A stretch of DNA of 64,000 bases from positions 1 to 64,000 of the forward strand of contig NZ_NBZV01000026.1 in NCBI RefSeq assembly GCF_002379095.1, in the 5' to 3' direction. The notes below the pieces were generated by a model that was not told where the DNA came from, searched no databases, and was given only the letters and a program-made list of their open reading frames with translations. Every line of letters begins with the position of its first letter. Positions within the stretch are counted from its first letter, which is position 1. Positions 49,558 through 58,426 of this stretch are shown here, one piece after another. The DNA comes from Polaromonas sp. AER18D-145 (GTDB lineage Bacteria; Pseudomonadota; Gammaproteobacteria; Burkholderiales; Burkholderiaceae_C). The translations under genes were made by a program, and so were the position numbers.

Positions 49558-51060
49558 ATGAATGCTCCTCTTGACTCCCGGCAGCAGCAGCTGCTGAAAC
49601 GCTCCGAACGCCAGGCCCAGGTCGTCGCGGCTCTGCAGGCCGTGCTTCCGGCCCATGCGCTGCTCTGGAACAGCGAAGACACCACGCCTTATGAATGCGA
49701 CGGCCTGACCGCCTACCGCGAGCGGCCGCTGGTGGTCGCCCTGCCCGAAACCTATGACCAGGTGCAAGCCGTGCTGAAAACCTGCCACGCGCTGGAAGTA
49801 CCCGTGGTGGCTCGCGGCGCCGGCACTGGCCTGTCCGGCGGCGCCATGCCGCACAAGCTGGGCGTGACCCTGTCGCTGGCCAAGTTCAACAAGATCCTGA
49901 AGATGGACGCGGCCAGCCGCACGGCCGTGGTCCAGGGCGGTGTGCGCAACCTCGCCATCAGCGAAGCCGCCGCCCCGCTGGGCCTGTATTACGCGCCCGA
50001 CCCGTCCAGCCAGATCGCCTGCACCATAGGCGGCAACGTGGCTGAAAACTCGGGCGGTGTGCATTGCCTCAAGTACGGCCTGACCCTGCACAACGTGCTC
50101 AAGGTCAAGGGCTTCACGATTGAAGGCGAAGTGGTGGAGTTCGGCAGCGACGCGCTGGACTGCGCCGGCTACGACCTGCTGTCGGTGGTCATCGGCAGCG
50201 AAGGCATGCTGGCCGTCACCACCGAGGTCACCGTCAAGCTCGTGCCCAGGCCGGTGCTGGCGCGCTGCATCATGGCCAGCTTCGACGACCTGCGCAAGGC
50301 CGGTGACGCGGTGGCGGCCGTGATTGCTGCCGGCATCATTCCGGCCGGGCTGGAGATGATGGACAAACCCATGACTGCGGCGGTCGAGGACTTCGTGCAC
50401 GCCGGTTACGATTTGACGGCCGAGGCGATTTTGCTGTGCGAAAGCGACGGCACGCCGGAAGAGGTCGAGGAAGAAATCGGCCGCATGAGCGCCGTGTTGC
50501 GCAACCACGGCGCCACGGCGATTGCGGTCAGCCAGAACGAGGCCGAACGCCTGCGCTTCTGGAGCGGGCGCAAGAACGCCTTTCCGGCCAGCGGCCGCAT
50601 CAGCCCCGACTACATGTGCATGGACTCGACGATTCCGCGCAAGCGCCTGGCCGACATCCTGCTGGCCATCCAGCAGATGGAGATCAAGTACGGTCTGCGC
50701 TGTGCCAATGTGTTCCACGCCGGCGACGGCAACCTGCACCCGCTGATTTTGTTCGACGCCAACGACGCCGACCAGTTGCACCGCTGCGAGCTGTTCGGCG
50801 CCGACATCCTGGAAACCAGTGTGGCCATGGGCGGCACGGTGACCGGCGAACACGGCGTCGGCGTGGAAAAACTCAACTCCATGTGTGTGCAGTTCTCGGC
50901 CGCGGAAAACGAGCAGATGTTCGGCGTCAAGCGCGCGTTTGACCCGTTGGGCCTGCTCAACCCCGGCAAGGTGATCCCGACGCTGCAGCGCTGCGCCGAG
51001 TACGGAAAAATGCTGGTGCGCGGCGGCAAGATGTCGCATCCCGACCTCCCGCGGTTCTAG
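49558..51060 (+). CDS. glcD: GlcD-type FAD-linked oxidase (glycolate/D-lactate oxidase subunit)
   Basis: A 500-residue flavoprotein. The PCMH-type FAD domain shows VPVVARGAGTGLSGGAMPH and CTIGGNVAENSGG; the C-terminal domain has NVFHAGDGNLHPLILFD and GEHGVGVEKL. It oxidises glycolate or D-lactate. GlcE and GlcF partners are not in the window after it, so a D-lactate or 2-hydroxyacid dehydrogenase role is equally possible. Confidence 0.85.
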   Translation: MNAPLDSRQQQLLKRSERQAQVVAALQAVLPAHALLWNSEDTTPYECDGLTAYRERPLVVALPETYDQVQAVLKTCHALEVPVVARGAGTGLSGGAMPHKLGVTLSLAKFNKILKMDAASRTAVVQGGVRNLAISEAAAPLGLYYAPDPSSQIACTIGGNVAENSGGVHCLKYGLTLHNVLKVKGFTIEGEVVEFGSDALDCAGYDLLSVVIGSEGMLAVTTEVTVKLVPRPVLARCIMASFDDLRKAGDAVAAVIAAGIIPAGLEMMDKPMTAAVEDFVHAGYDLTAEAILLCESDGTPEEVEEEIGRMSAVLRNHGATAIAVSQNEAERLRFWSGRKNAFPASGRISPDYMCMDSTIPRKRLADILLAIQQMEIKYGLRCANVFHAGDGNLHPLILFDANDADQLHRCELFGADILETSVAMGGTVTGEHGVGVEKLNSMCVQFSAAENEQMFGVKRAFDPLGLLNPGKVIPTLQRCAEYGKMLVRGGKMSHPDLPRF

Positions 51061-51062
51061 CC

Positions 51063-51416
51063 ATGCAAGGTCTGCGCGGCCTGGCCTGGTTGCTGCTGCT
51101 GCAGTCCATCGGCGAGCTGCTCTCGCGCGGCCTGTCCCTGCCCTTTCCCGGCCCGGTCATCGGCATGCTGCTGCTGCTGCTCGCGCTGCGCTGGCCGGTG
51201 GTGCGCGAGCCGGTGGCGGCCTGCGCCGACTTTCTGCTGGCGCACCTGTCGCTGCTGTTTGTGCCGGTCGGTGTCGGTGTCATGACCCATCTGAGCCTGG
51301 TCAGCCAATACGGCGGCCGCATGTTGCTGGTGATTGTTCTGTCGACGCTGATCGGACTGGCCGTGACGGTGCTGACCCTGCATGTCCTGTGGCGCAAACA
51401 TGCCGAAATTCGTTGA
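51063..51416 (+). CDS. CidA/LrgA family holin-like protein
   Basis: A 117-residue protein with four membrane segments (LAWLLLLQSIGELLSRGL, FPGPVIGMLLLLLALRW, LLFVPVGVGVMTHL and the last near 80-100). The FPGPVIGM motif is typical. It forms a holin-like complex with the LrgB/CidB partner next door. It starts 2 bp after the oxidase stop and overlaps the next gene. Confidence 0.88.
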   Translation: MQGLRGLAWLLLLQSIGELLSRGLSLPFPGPVIGMLLLLLALRWPVVREPVAACADFLLAHLSLLFVPVGVGVMTHLSLVSQYGGRMLLVIVLSTLIGLAVTVLTLHVLWRKHAEIR

Positions 51417-52128
51417 GCTCTGGGTCTACCTTTCCGCCACGCCGCTGTTCGGCCTGACGGCCACGCTGGTGGTGTACGTCGTGGCCCAGGCGGTCTACGC
51501 CCGCCTGCAGCAGGCACCCTGGGCCAACCCGGTGCTCTGGACCGTGCTGGTGATTGCCGCGGTGCTGCTGGCCACCGGCGTGTCCTACCCGACCTATTTC
51601 GCCGGCGCGCAGTTCGTCCACTTCCTGCTGGGTCCGGCCGTGGTGGCGCTGGCCTGGCCGCTGTGGCAGCGCCGCGCCGAGCTGCGGCTGCGCTGGGGCC
51701 ACCTGTTGCTGGCCGCATTGGCCGGTGGTTTTGCCGCCAGCGGCTCGGCGCTGGCGCTGGGCTGGGCCGTCGGTTTGCCCCTGGAGGTGGTGCTGTCGCT
51801 GGCGCCCAAGTCCGTCACCGCGCCGGTGGCCATGGGCATTGCCGAAAAGATAGGCGGCATCCCGGCGCTGGCGGCCGTGTTTGCGGTCATCACCGGGCTG
51901 GTCGGCGCGCTGAGCGGCAAATACCTGTTTGATGCCTTCGGGATCCCGCTGGATGCGGCCGGCTGGACGGCGCGCGGCTTTGCGCTCGGCACCGCCTCGC
52001 ATGGCATAGGCGCGGCCCGCGCGCTGCAGGTCAATGCCGACGCCGGGGCCTACGCCGGCCTGGCGCTGGGGCTGCAGGTGGTGCTGGCCTCGCTGCTGCT
52101 GCCCCTGTTGTTCCGCATTTTTTATTGA
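51400..52128 (+). CDS. LrgB/CidB family membrane protein
   Basis: 242 residues from the ATG at 51400 (MPKFVELWVYLSATPLFGLT), overlapping the cidA-like gene by 17 bp. The core SLAPKSVTAPVAMGIAEKIGG is the LrgB signature. LrgA/LrgB pairs influence murein hydrolase release and, in some bacteria, pyruvate or glycolate uptake. The latter would fit its place after a glycolate/lactate oxidase gene; that link is inference. Confidence 0.9.
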   Translation: MPKFVELWVYLSATPLFGLTATLVVYVVAQAVYARLQQAPWANPVLWTVLVIAAVLLATGVSYPTYFAGAQFVHFLLGPAVVALAWPLWQRRAELRLRWGHLLLAALAGGFAASGSALALGWAVGLPLEVVLSLAPKSVTAPVAMGIAEKIGGIPALAAVFAVITGLVGALSGKYLFDAFGIPLDAAGWTARGFALGTASHGIGAARALQVNADAGAYAGLALGLQVVLASLLLPLLFRIFY

Positions 52129-52161
52129 TCTTTTCCAAATACACGACCGTGAATTGGACTG

Positions 52162-52240
52162 CTCTCACCCTCGCCCTCCGGGAGAGGGGCGGGGTGAGGG
52201 ATTGAGCGTTCCGACTGTCTCGAGTTTTGAAACGCTCAAT
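52162..52240. terminator. Two adjacent dyads between convergent genes
   Basis: The first dyad has CTCACCC (52164-52170) facing GGGTGAG (52192-52198), with nested CCCTC/GAGGG. The second has a perfect 10-bp pair ATTGAGCGTT (52201-52210) and AACGCTCAAT (52231-52240), and the latter can also pair with AAGCGTT just beyond. They fill the gap between lrgB and the carboxylase gene, and probably act as bidirectional 3'-end structures. Confidence 0.5.
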
Positions 52241-52246
52241 AAGCGT

Positions 52247-54076
52247 TCACCAGGTATCGATGGCCAGTGCGCCATCCGCGGGCCGGATGGGCGACGACTG
52301 CAGGCCGCGCACCAGCCAGTCGCGCGTCTGCGCCGGGTCGATCACCGCGTCGATTTCCAGCGTGGTCGCCATGTTGAGCGCACTGCCCTTGTCATACTGC
52401 TGCGCCACCAGGGTCTCGTACAAGGCCTCGCGCTGCGGACCCGCGGGCTGCGCCTCCAGCTCCTTGCGGTAGCCGAGTTTCACCGCCCCTTCCAGCCCCA
52501 TGGCCCCGAACTCGCCGGTGGGCCAGGCCACGTTGAAGGCCGGCGCATGAAAACTGCCGGCCGTCATGGCCATGGCGCCCAGGCCGTAACCCTTGCGCAG
52601 CACCACGCTGAAAAACGGCACGCGCAGATGCGCGGCGGCAATGAACAGGCGACTCACGTGGCGCACCTGCGCCTGCGCTTCGGTCTCCGGGCCGACCATG
52701 AAACCCGGGGTGTCCACCAGGCTGACCAGCGGCAGGCCATGCGCGTTGCACAGCTGCATGAAACGCGCGGCCTTGTCGGCCGCATCGGCATCGATGGCGC
52801 CACCCAGGTGCAGCGGGTTGTTGGCCAGAATGCCCACGGGCCGCCCCTCGATACGCGCCAGCGCGGTGTGAATGCCTTGCCCAAAGCCGGCGCGCAGCGC
52901 CAGCACGCTGCCGGCGTCGGCGATGCCGCCGATCGCCGCGCGCGTGTCATAAACGCGCAAGCGGTTCTCGGGCACCACTGCGCGCAGGGCCAGGGCATCC
53001 GGCGCAGCGAAGTCTGTGGTGGCACCCTGAAAAAAAGACAGATAGTGCCGAGCCGCCACCACCGCCTGGACTTCGTCGTCCACCAGCACGTCGATGACGC
53101 CGTTGCCGTGCTGCACGCCGGCCGGCCCGATCTGTTCGGGTTTGAACACGCCGAGGCCACCGCCCTCCACCATCGCCGGGCCGCCCATGCCGATGTTGCT
53201 GCCCCGGGCGGCAATGATCACGTCGCAGCAGCCCAGCAGCGCCGCATTGCCGGCAAAACAGCGGCCCGCCACAACGCCGATCACCGGTACCCGGCCATTG
53301 AGGCGGGCAAAACTCGCAAAGGTGCCGACATGCAGGCCGGCAACGATGGGCATGTCGGTGTCCCCGGGCCGGCCGCCACCGCCTTCGGCAAACAGCACCA
53401 CCGGCAGCTTGTTCTGCAGCGCGATGCCCAGCATGCGGTCGGTTTTCTGATGGTTGCGCATGCCCTGTGTGCCGGCCAGCACGGTGGCGTCGTAGGCCAT
53501 CACCACGGCCCGGCTCGCTTGCGGGCCAAACTGGGCGCCGTTGATGCTGCCGATGCCGGTGACCATGCCGTCGGCCGGGGTGTTCCTGACCAGGTCTTCT
53601 TCGCTGCGGCGGCTGCGCTGCGCCGCGACGGCCAGCGCGCCGTACTCCATGAAGGAGCCCGCGTCGCACAAGTCGGTGATGTTCTCGCGCGCAGTGCGCA
53701 AGCCCAAGGCGTGGCGCCGGGCCACCGCTTCGGGGCGGCTGGCGTCGTGCGTGGGCGCATGGCGATCCAGCGTGCGCTGCAGGTCGGCGCGCAAGCTGCC
53801 GGACGCGGGGGCTGATGCTTCGGTCGGCGCAGTGGCAGCAGGCTGCGCCACCGTCGCCCCCAAGGGCTCGATGCGCGCGAGCAGCGCGCCCGACTCCACC
53901 AGTTCGCCCGCGGCAAAAAACACGTCGCCGAGACGGCCGCCGATGGCCGCACGCACCTCGTGCTCCATCTTCATGGCTTCGAGAATCACCAGCAGGTCGC
54001 CGGCCTGCACGGCAGCGCCGGGCTCAACCTGCCATTGAACAACCTGGGCCTGAAGGGGAGAATGAACCGCGGACAT
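52247..54076 (-). CDS. Biotinyl domain-carboxyltransferase fusion (acyl-CoA carboxylase-like)
   Basis: A 609-residue protein. Residues 1-70 are a biotinyl-lipoyl domain with the biotinylation motif EAMKM (target Lys ~36). After a Pro/Ala linker (~75-95) comes a full carboxyltransferase of the propionyl-CoA carboxylase beta type, with GSFMEYGALA, GRCFAGNAALLGCCDVI and VDTPGFMVGPETE. It should transfer CO2 from biotin to an acyl-CoA. The biotin domain is normally attached to the biotin carboxylase chain instead; no biotin carboxylase gene is nearby. Confidence 0.85.
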   Translation of the reverse strand: MSAVHSPLQAQVVQWQVEPGAAVQAGDLLVILEAMKMEHEVRAAIGGRLGDVFFAAGELVESGALLARIEPLGATVAQPAATAPTEASAPASGSLRADLQRTLDRHAPTHDASRPEAVARRHALGLRTARENITDLCDAGSFMEYGALAVAAQRSRRSEEDLVRNTPADGMVTGIGSINGAQFGPQASRAVVMAYDATVLAGTQGMRNHQKTDRMLGIALQNKLPVVLFAEGGGGRPGDTDMPIVAGLHVGTFASFARLNGRVPVIGVVAGRCFAGNAALLGCCDVIIAARGSNIGMGGPAMVEGGGLGVFKPEQIGPAGVQHGNGVIDVLVDDEVQAVVAARHYLSFFQGATTDFAAPDALALRAVVPENRLRVYDTRAAIGGIADAGSVLALRAGFGQGIHTALARIEGRPVGILANNPLHLGGAIDADAADKAARFMQLCNAHGLPLVSLVDTPGFMVGPETEAQAQVRHVSRLFIAAAHLRVPFFSVVLRKGYGLGAMAMTAGSFHAPAFNVAWPTGEFGAMGLEGAVKLGYRKELEAQPAGPQREALYETLVAQQYDKGSALNMATTLEIDAVIDPAQTRDWLVRGLQSSPIRPADGALAIDTW

Positions 54077-54145
54077 CGGCGCATTTTGCGCCCGCCCGGC
54101 GCACCCCTGTCGTCAACTCGGCGACAGCGTGCGCGTCTGTAAAAC

Positions 54146-54685
54146 TCAGGCGACTTGCAGGCCCGGCTTTCCAGCCAGTGCGGGTTTCGAATTGCCCACG
54201 GCGCCGAACAGGATCTCGCCAGCGAGTTGGCCACCCTCTTCAATCACCAGCTTGCCATAACGGATCTTGCCGGTGACCTTGCCGGTCGCATAAATCACCA
54301 GCTTCTGGCGCACCGTCAGGTTGCCGTCAAACGCGCCGTGGATCTCGGCGATATCGATCTCGGCCGAGCCCTTGAACTCGCCATGCTCGGAGATCTGCAT
54401 CACGCGCGAGTCCATCGTGGCCTCCACCAGCCCTTCCACCACCAGGGTGTCGCAGTCGGTGATCTCGACGCCTTTGAGCTTGATGTTGGGACCCACGGTC
54501 AGCTTGCTGCCGCCGCCCTCGCGCGGGGCGGCAGACGGCGCGCTGGGCGCGGCCGCAGCGGGCGCGCTGTTCGACACATTCGTTGCAGCAGGAGTGTTCG
54601 CGTAAGGATTGGGGTTGGGGCTGCCATGACGCAGGCTGGAAGGTTCGTTGTCGCGCTTGCCAAAGAACGGTGATTGCAGTGCCAT
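54146..54685 (-). CDS. Bactofilin
   Basis: 179 residues from the ATG at 54685 (MALQSPFFGKRDNEPSSLR). The N-terminal tail is Ala/Pro/Ser-rich; the bactofilin beta-helix follows (~65-170): LTVGPNIKLKGVEITDCDTLVVEG, IHGAFDGNLTVRQKLVIYATGKVTGKIRYG. Bactofilins polymerise without nucleotide and scaffold cell-wall or polysaccharide machinery. A second, membrane-anchored bactofilin-like protein is encoded in the polysaccharide cluster 4 kb away. Confidence 0.9.
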   Translation of the reverse strand: MALQSPFFGKRDNEPSSLRHGSPNPNPYANTPAATNVSNSAPAAAAPSAPSAAPREGGGSKLTVGPNIKLKGVEITDCDTLVVEGLVEATMDSRVMQISEHGEFKGSAEIDIAEIHGAFDGNLTVRQKLVIYATGKVTGKIRYGKLVIEEGGQLAGEILFGAVGNSKPALAGKPGLQVA

Positions 54686-54826
54686 CTGGATTTCCTTGAA
54701 AAAGAACCGATGGTACGGAGAGCGTTTTGAAAAGTCTCCACTGCTAATGCAAGATGAGTAACGAAATGACCGGGTGCGCAGCGCCCGTGCGCGCCGGCGC
54801 CGGGTGCGAGCTTGTAGACTTGTGCC

Positions 54827-55138
54827 ATGCACTACATGGTCAGGATTTTTCACAGCGAGGATGTCTCGGACGCCGAACGCGCCGGCGCGGCGCAGCGGTT
54901 TCGGACCGCGCTCGAGGCCTCTCTGGGCGATGCCAGCCTGGTGGCACCCGTCTACCGCGCCTACCTCCGGCTGTTGCAGATCCACGGGGAGCAGACCCGC
55001 CCCTGGGATCTGGCGCCGGCGGAACAGTTGCTGGCCGAGCAGTGGGAAGCAGCCGAGCTGGCGGCCACGCAAGCGGCTTTTGGCGCCGAACGCTACATGG
55101 GCGATGCCCACTTCGAGCTGGAGATCCAGGACCGCTGA
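54827..55138 (+). CDS. Conserved-looking small protein of unknown function
   Basis: A 103-residue soluble protein rich in Ala and Glu (MHYMVRIFHSEDVSDAERAG); Met4 is an alternative start. The predicted content is almost all helix. No motif is recognised. It is divergent from the bactofilin gene (141-bp gap) and 66 bp upstream of another unknown gene on the same strand. Confidence 0.55.
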   Translation: MHYMVRIFHSEDVSDAERAGAAQRFRTALEASLGDASLVAPVYRAYLRLLQIHGEQTRPWDLAPAEQLLAEQWEAAELAATQAAFGAERYMGDAHFELEIQDR

Positions 55139-55204
55139 GCACGCCAGACCGAAGCGCGCTTTGTACGGATAATTACACCAGTTGCCAAATAAGGGGGGAG
55201 GTTC

Positions 55205-55654
55205 GTGGAGTTTGCTGTCTTGCTCATGGCGGTGATCGTGCTGGGGCTGCTCGGCTGGGGGGTGTACCGCGTCATGAAACGCCGGGCCGCAGCTTCGCCG
55301 GCAGCCGCGGGGCAGGTGGAGCCACACAGCCGCCCGCTGGACGACAGCACCTACCGGGTCAGCTACGCGCCGCCCGAATTTGAGTGGAGCGGTACCACCA
55401 CCGGCGCCCTGCCGGTGAAAATACTGACCTACAAACAGTACGAGTGCCTGGAAGATGCCCGCTACGGCTTCAGGATCGTCGGTCTGCCGCCCACCGAGCG
55501 CAAGCAGCCGCAACCCCACAAAACCCGCGCCCACGGCCTGAAAACCGTCGCTTCCCTGAAAAAACACGGATTCCTGGAAGATGACGGCGAAGGCGGCTAC
55601 CTCATCACCGACCGCGGACTCAATGCGCTGGAGGTCTGCAGCGTCCGGTACTGA
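55205..55654 (+). CDS. Single-pass membrane protein of unknown function
   Basis: 149 residues starting with a GTG at 55205, preceded by the strong ribosome site GGGGGAGG. One membrane segment (FAVLLMAVIVLGLLGWGVYRV) is followed by a soluble C-terminal domain; the end (LKTVASLKKHGFLEDDGEGGYLITDRG) resembles a winged-helix wing. Function is unknown. Confidence 0.6.
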   Translation: MEFAVLLMAVIVLGLLGWGVYRVMKRRAAASPAAAGQVEPHSRPLDDSTYRVSYAPPEFEWSGTTTGALPVKILTYKQYECLEDARYGFRIVGLPPTERKQPQPHKTRAHGLKTVASLKKHGFLEDDGEGGYLITDRGLNALEVCSVRY

Positions 55655-55683
55655 ACCGCCCCGACCCGCCGTTCAGGCACAGG

Positions 55684-56523
55684 TCAGACCGTGGCGTCCC
55701 GCGGCGCGCTGCTGACCGCCCAGGAGTACAGGGCGACAAACACCAGTGCATCAAAGACGGCGCCCATGCAGATGTACAGCACCGGCATGAACAGCACCGA
55801 CAGGTGCTGCATGATGAAAGCCTGCGCCAGCACCTTGTGGGGAATCATGATGGCGAAAAAACCCAGGATCAGCGCGGTGTGGAACAGCTTGATCGACAGG
55901 CTCTGGTTCAGGATGTAATACCCCATCGCCAGCATCACCGGAGTGGCCAGCATGACCACATAACCGATGGTCATGAGTTCTTCGCTGTGGCGTGCAATGC
56001 TGTAGGGAAAAGCGTCTGGCGAGAGCCAGAAATAGACCAGCGTGACAAGCTGTATGACGCCGACGATGCGCAAGGGATACTTGAGTGGAAGTTGCGCGTT
56101 TTTCATACGCAGCGACAAGGCCAGCCCCGCCAGCGTCACCACCGCGGTCACCAGCAGGATGGTACGGCTCGGCAACGGCCTGTCGTCCGGCCCGCTAGAC
56201 AGCAGCATTGCGTATTGCCCGGCATCGTTGAGCTGGTTGGTCAGTGTGAAAGGCATGTCCAGCCCCGCGGACCAGAACAGGATGCAATCGCGCCAGAAAT
56301 CAAACAGCAGCGGTTTTCCCACATACACCAGCGCGCACAGGATCAGCGGCAGGACAATCGCCTGCGCCAGCAACCAGGGCGTGACCTTCAGCGGTGTGAT
56401 GGAGCGGTGCGGACGCACCAGAACCCGTTGGGCGCGGGCTTCCCGGGCAGCTGAAAAAGAGGCGTTGAAAAGACGCTCCTGCTCACGCGCAGGTTCCGAC
56501 AGGGATGGGGTTCTGGAGCTCAT
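55684..56523 (-). CDS. Polytopic membrane protein at the end of the polysaccharide cluster
   Basis: A 279-residue protein with a cytoplasmic N-terminus (~1-45) and about seven membrane segments between residues 48 and 270. The loop after the first segment (FWRDCILFWSAGLDMPFTL) and PLPSRTILLVTAVVTLAG are characteristic, but I know no family. It lies 9 bp after the YaiO-like gene, so it is in the same operon and may form part of the export or assembly apparatus. Confidence 0.6.
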   Translation of the reverse strand: MSSRTPSLSEPAREQERLFNASFSAAREARAQRVLVRPHRSITPLKVTPWLLAQAIVLPLILCALVYVGKPLLFDFWRDCILFWSAGLDMPFTLTNQLNDAGQYAMLLSSGPDDRPLPSRTILLVTAVVTLAGLALSLRMKNAQLPLKYPLRIVGVIQLVTLVYFWLSPDAFPYSIARHSEELMTIGYVVMLATPVMLAMGYYILNQSLSIKLFHTALILGFFAIMIPHKVLAQAFIMQHLSVLFMPVLYICMGAVFDALVFVALYSWAVSSAPRDATV

Positions 56524-56532
56524 GAGGTGCGA

Positions 56533-57366
56533 TCAAAATTCGTGGAAAACGCCGACATTCACGCCACTGCGGCGGTACAGCGGGTTGCTGTAGCGGTTGG
56601 CGCCCACCAGCACGCCGGTGCGTGCATTGAACCAGTGGCGCCAAGTCAGGCTGGCTTCGCGGCTGTCAAAGTTGACCAGTTGCCGGTTGGCGGCAACGGC
56701 GAGATACCCTTCGCTGCCCCACCCGTAGCGCGCGGTCACCAGGTCCTGCTTGTTGCGTCCCCAGGTCAGCGCCACAAATTGCTGCTGCGTGTCCACCGAG
56801 CCCGGGTTGCTGCGGTTCAGCCGCACGCCACCTTCCACGATCCACGGCGCCTCGAAATAGTAGGCCGCGCCCAGCGACAGGCTGCGGTCGGTGTGGCCAT
56901 CGGGCGCGTTGTAATACCCTGCCCCCACCGTGCCCACCAGATTGCGGCCGGGCAGAAATTTCCGGGAAATCGTTCCGTCCACACGGTAACGCGGCAAATA
57001 GAAAGCACCGTCGCCCACTCCCAGCGCCACCGAACCGAACCAGTCTTCATTGAAGGTGTAGGTGTCGCTGAGACCCAGAAACGTACCGTTTTCGCCAAAC
57101 CGCTTGTGCGCGGACAACTCACCCTGCAAGACATGTTTGTCCACGCCATAGGCGCCCTTCAGGGTCACGTCGCGCCAATTGCCGAAGCCATTGCTGAGGT
57201 TTTGCACACCCGTGCTGAGCTCCAGACTGCGCAACGCTTCGCTGCCCCCCGGCAAAGCCGGAGCCGCAGCAGTATCCATGGGCGCGGGGGCGTCGGTCTG
57301 AGCCGTGGCCGGCATCGCAGCGGCCAGCATCACTGGCAGCGCAAGAAAAACAGGTTTAAACATCAA
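56533..57366 (-). CDS. YaiO family outer-membrane beta-barrel protein
   Basis: A 277-residue protein with a signal peptide (MMFKPVFLALPVMLAAAMPATA) and then a series of amphipathic beta strands alternating with turns. It ends in HEF, with the terminal Phe typical of outer-membrane barrels. LELSTGVQNLSNGFGNWRDV and SLTWRHWFNARTGVLVGANR match YaiO proteins. E. coli yaiO lies beside a glycosyltransferase gene (yaiP), as here. It is probably the outer-membrane part of a polysaccharide export system. Confidence 0.85.
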   Translation of the reverse strand: MMFKPVFLALPVMLAAAMPATAQTDAPAPMDTAAAPALPGGSEALRSLELSTGVQNLSNGFGNWRDVTLKGAYGVDKHVLQGELSAHKRFGENGTFLGLSDTYTFNEDWFGSVALGVGDGAFYLPRYRVDGTISRKFLPGRNLVGTVGAGYYNAPDGHTDRSLSLGAAYYFEAPWIVEGGVRLNRSNPGSVDTQQQFVALTWGRNKQDLVTARYGWGSEGYLAVAANRQLVNFDSREASLTWRHWFNARTGVLVGANRYSNPLYRRSGVNVGVFHEF

Positions 57367-57439
57367 AACTCACTCCAAAAAAATAATCTGACATGGTGCT
57401 CGCAGGCCCGGCGAGACATCGCCGCGCCCGCCCCCCCGT

Positions 57440-58426
57440 TCATTTGCAGTTCGCATCCTTCGCCGCAGCCGTCACGCCCCGGCTCACCAGGATCTGGTAA
57501 GACGCTTCGTCGCTCACCGCCCAGCGCGACGAGTGGCGCAGCGGCGTGGACTCGCGCAGCCAGCAGGCGGCCGTGGCCTTGTCGTTCTGGCGCATGGCGA
57601 GCACCGCCAGCAGCCCCCACGGGTAGTCGGCCTTGCCCTGGATCAGCCACTCCGCGCGGTGGGCCGCCATCCAGTCGCGGTAATACTGGCGCGCGTTGCC
57701 CGGCACCAGCGGAAAATCGAACAGCAGCGGAAAGATCTGCGCCACATGGTCGGGGTAAAACGCCGGCTTCTGGGAGCGCTGCTCCAGCTGGGTAGATACC
57801 AGAAACCGCTTGTTGACCGGGTCCCAGAAAGTGTCATGAATGGCGCGCGCCAGCTTGTCGGACGCAGCCCTTTGCTGCGGCTGCTTTAGGTGCACCTTGA
57901 GCGACCAGACTTCCAGGTTGTCCATGAACAGGCCGTGCAGCACCACCGGCGAAACCATGTAGATGCCGCGCGACGGCTGGTACAGGTGCTCCAGCGCCAC
58001 CTTGCTGGCCTGGTGGCTCTTGCTCCAGACCGGGTTGCTGGCCAGCTTGGCCGGCATGGTTTCCAGCAGCTTCATCCAGATCGCCAGCAAGGAGTCGTCG
58101 GCATCGGCCGTCTTGCAGGACACCCATTTTTTATCGGCGCCCCGGCAGAACCGGTCAAACGTGCCGTCCGGCTTTTGCCGAGGCACCAGCCAGTTGGCAA
58201 ACTTTTCAGCCGGTACCGAGATATCCATGCCGTTTTCGTGCGCCAGCAACAAGGCCTGCATCGCGAAATAGGGATCCGCCGAATCACCGCCGTGCAAGAC
58301 GGTGATGGCGCCGCTGTCGTCCGTGTAGCCGCCCAGCTCCAGTGGTGCAGCCGCACCGGCACATCCCGCCTGGGTCAGCAGCAACGCGCCCATCGCACAG
58401 ACCGTCAACAGTTGTTTGAGCTTCAT
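57440..58426 (-). CDS. Lipoprotein with glycosidase-like alpha/alpha fold
   Basis: A 328-residue protein. The signal peptide ends in the lipobox LLLTQAGC (Cys ~22), so it is lipid-anchored. The mature part is helical with repeated hairpins (YFAMQALLLAHENGMD, DDSLLAIWMKLLETM, YPWGLLAVLAMRQND), which suggests a six-hairpin glycosidase or polysaccharide-lyase-like fold; DADDS could carry catalytic acids. Its ATG overlaps the previous stop by 4 bp. It may trim or process the polymer. Confidence 0.6.
   Translation of the reverse strand: MKLKQLLTVCAMGALLLTQAGCAGAAAPLELGGYTDDSGAITVLHGGDSADPYFAMQALLLAHENGMDISVPAEKFANWLVPRQKPDGTFDRFCRGADKKWVSCKTADADDSLLAIWMKLLETMPAKLASNPVWSKSHQASKVALEHLYQPSRGIYMVSPVVLHGLFMDNLEVWSLKVHLKQPQQRAASDKLARAIHDTFWDPVNKRFLVSTQLEQRSQKPAFYPDHVAQIFPLLFDFPLVPGNARQYYRDWMAAHRAEWLIQGKADYPWGLLAVLAMRQNDKATAACWLRESTPLRHSSRWAVSDEASYQILVSRGVTAAAKDANCK

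Noticed and set aside
52034..53815. 593-codon open frame on the plus strand
   Set aside because: Antisense to the biotinyl-carboxyltransferase gene, whose motifs are unmistakable.
57880..57910. GCAGCCCTTTGCTGCGGCTGC as an eighth interspersed repeat copy
   Set aside because: It contains the AGCCCTT word but lacks CAGCT and ATAGC at the family spacing, and lies within a conserved-looking coding region.
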